Part shown: piece by piece, positions 5,402 to 6,691 of the stretch
Layout of the letters: each line of letters starts with the position of its first letter
Position numbering within the stretch: position 1 is the stretch's first letter
Assembly (NCBI GenBank): GCA_938022235.1
Contig: CALIEL010000193.1
Coordinates: 1 to 6,691, forward strand
Length of the DNA: 6,691 nt
Direction of reading: 5' to 3'
Source of the DNA: Oribacterium parvum
Lineage (GTDB): Bacteria > Bacillota > Clostridia > Lachnospirales > Lachnospiraceae
Position numbers and translations under genes: made by a program
The notes under the pieces: model-generated
What the model saw: only the letters and a program-made list of their open reading frames with translations
What the model was told of the DNA's origin: nothing
The model's database searches: none

Positions 5402-6691
5402 CTAAAAATCAATCAGATATATCTTTCCGGTTTTTGCTCTCAGTCTACTGGAAAGGATACCATTCTCCGTATAGCGTTTGGTTTGTCCGGCATTGTAGCC
5501 TCTTCCATCGGTTTTCAGTACTCTTCGAATCTCCATCTTATCCGTAATGGATGCCCTCCACAGGGGGATATCCAAAGTACAGTCCTCATCTCCGCAGTAT
5601 ATAATAATCAGAGCGATTTGATTTTCACTGCATCGAAGATAGGATACCCAGTTTTTTCCACTTTTCAGGAGCATAAGATTTCCGTTTTTCAAGGCAGGTG
5701 AAGCCTTTCTGTGAGAAATCAAATACCGATGATATTCTAAAAGCTCCAGATCTTCCTTTCCCCAAGGATAGGGTCTACGACAATCCGGCTCAGTCCATCC
5801 GTATACGCCTACTTCATCACCATAAAACAGGGTAGGTGCTCCCGGCCAAGTAAACAAAAGCATACTGGCCAGACGGAAAAGCCCGTAGTCAATGCCGATT
5901 CCCGCATCATCAAAGCCATCTTTCATTCTTCCGGCTCTTCTGTTGGTTCTGGTTAAGAAACGGGAATGATCATGGTTGGACAGCTGATTCATCGCAGCAT
6001 CCAAGGCATTTTCCGGAAGCTTTGCCATGTTATAACGCATGGTGTTAAAGAATAGCTCTCCATCTCCGAATTTCTCCGGCTCAGCCCTGTCGGAATGCTT
6101 TTCCATACCGGTCAGAAACCAGCTTACCGGCTCCATAAAGGCATCGTAGTTCATAATGCTGTCCCACTCCTGCCCTTTCAGCCAGGCACTGGGATTTCCG
6201 TAATGCTCTGCTAAAATTACCGCGTCTTCATTAGCCTCCTTTACGGCTTTTCGGAACTTCTTCCAAAATCTGTGGTTATAGGCTTCACTGTGCCCTAAAT
6301 CTGCCGCCACATCCAAACGCCAGCCGTCACAGGAAAAGGGAGGACTAACCCATTTTTTGGCAATCCCTAAGATTTCCGCCTCCAGTTTGGGAGCATTTTC
6401 ATAATTCAATTTCGGCAGGGTGTCGTTTCCCCACCACTTTTCATAGCTGTCATTTTCCGGCCAATCCGTCTCTTCTTCCTTTGAAAAATGAAAGTAATCC
6501 AGATAGGGACTGTAATAGCTTTCATAAGCCCCTTTGGGGTAGGGTGAATCCTCCCCGGTTTTGTAGAAATAGGAAGCATTCATATAGCGATGGAAGGAAC
6601 CGCAATGATTAAAAACGCCGTCGATAATCACTCGCATCCCCCTCTTGTGGCAGGCCTCCACAAAAAGTAAGAACAGAGTATCACTGGCCTC
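5402..6691 (-). CDS. GH13 alpha-amylase-family glycoside hydrolase (partial, 5' end beyond the window)
   Basis: The frame is open to the window edge, giving 429 visible residues; a GTG at 6661 is internal, because the ten codons before it continue the family pattern (FVEACHKRGMRVIIDGVFNH). The enzyme cleaves or transfers alpha-1,4 (possibly alpha-1,6) glucosidic bonds in starch, glycogen or malto-oligosaccharides. Numbered from the window edge, region I is DGVFNH (24-29), region II GWRLDVA carries nucleophile D127, region III ILAEH carries acid/base E162, and region IV NHDHSR carries D241, so the catalytic triad is complete. GAPTLFYGDEVGVYG and the Tyr/Trp-rich end of the barrel are also typical, followed by a C-terminal beta domain ending in YLIDF. 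The spacing and wording resemble the neopullulanase/cyclomaltodextrinase/maltogenic amylase branch (GH13_20-like), but the N-terminal domain that would settle subfamily and export is missing. Stop is TAG at 5402-5404. Confidence 0.93.
   Translation of the reverse strand, partial: EASDTLFLLFVEACHKRGMRVIIDGVFNHCGSFHRYMNASYFYKTGEDSPYPKGAYESYYSPYLDYFHFSKEEETDWPENDSYEKWWGNDTLPKLNYENAPKLEAEILGIAKKWVSPPFSCDGWRLDVAADLGHSEAYNHRFWKKFRKAVKEANEDAVILAEHYGNPSAWLKGQEWDSIMNYDAFMEPVSWFLTGMEKHSDRAEPEKFGDGELFFNTMRYNMAKLPENALDAAMNQLSNHDHSRFLTRTNRRAGRMKDGFDDAGIGIDYGLFRLASMLLFTWPGAPTLFYGDEVGVYGWTEPDCRRPYPWGKEDLELLEYHRYLISHRKASPALKNGNLMLLKSGKNWVSYLRCSENQIALIIIYCGDEDCTLDIPLWRASITDKMEIRRVLKTDGRGYNAGQTKRYTENGILSSRLRAKTGKIYLIDF

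Noticed and set aside
5402..6661. Taking GTG 6661 as the true start of the amylase gene
   Set aside because: The frame continues open upstream to the window edge with residues fitting the GH13 barrel, and a start here would delete the first part of the catalytic barrel.

Overview
The window looks like a chromosomal segment of a low-to-mid GC Bacillota, most likely a Clostridia of the Lachnospiraceae type. That placement is inference from protein style (a VanR-like regulator, a multi-TM histidine kinase, a serine DD-carboxypeptidase with a C-terminal anchor, an HPr-like mini-protein), strong AGGAGG-type ribosome binding sites and U-rich intrinsic terminators. No marker gene allows a species call.

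Layout, left to right. (1) Positions 1-55 are the 3' part of a tRNA-Lys(CTT) cut by the window edge, followed by a strong intrinsic terminator (61-100). (2) An extended -10 promoter (143-151) opens a tight plus-strand operon: a VanR/OmpR-type response regulator (187-900), a membrane sensor histidine kinase, and a DD-carboxypeptidase/penicillin-binding protein (3049-4632). Intergenic gaps are 1-2 bases. The kinase is broken by one in-frame amber codon at 1980-1982: 903-1982 encodes the sensor and first three membrane helices, and 2001-3047, in the same frame, encodes the last three helices and the catalytic core. A weak hairpin plus T-run follows the operon. (3) A monocistronic 77-aa HPr-like gene (4882-5115) with its own putative promoter lacks the phospho-acceptor His. 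(4) A roughly 210-nt structured RNA candidate (5128-5340) lies directly behind it, with long nested stems, a branched core and a possible pseudoknot, ending in an intrinsic terminator. (5) A 15-bp perfect inverted repeat (5347-5383) separates this from a convergent minus-strand GH13 alpha-amylase-family gene (5402-6691), whose 5' end lies outside the window.

How the genes work together: the regulator, kinase and carboxypeptidase read as an envelope-sensing module in which a two-component system is co-transcribed with a peptidoglycan-trimming enzyme. Nothing indicates a complete glycopeptide-resistance cluster (no vanH/A/X-like genes). The most unusual items are the structured RNA between the HPr-like and amylase genes, and the amber-split kinase, which is either a decayed gene, a sequence error, or a functional two-piece receptor.
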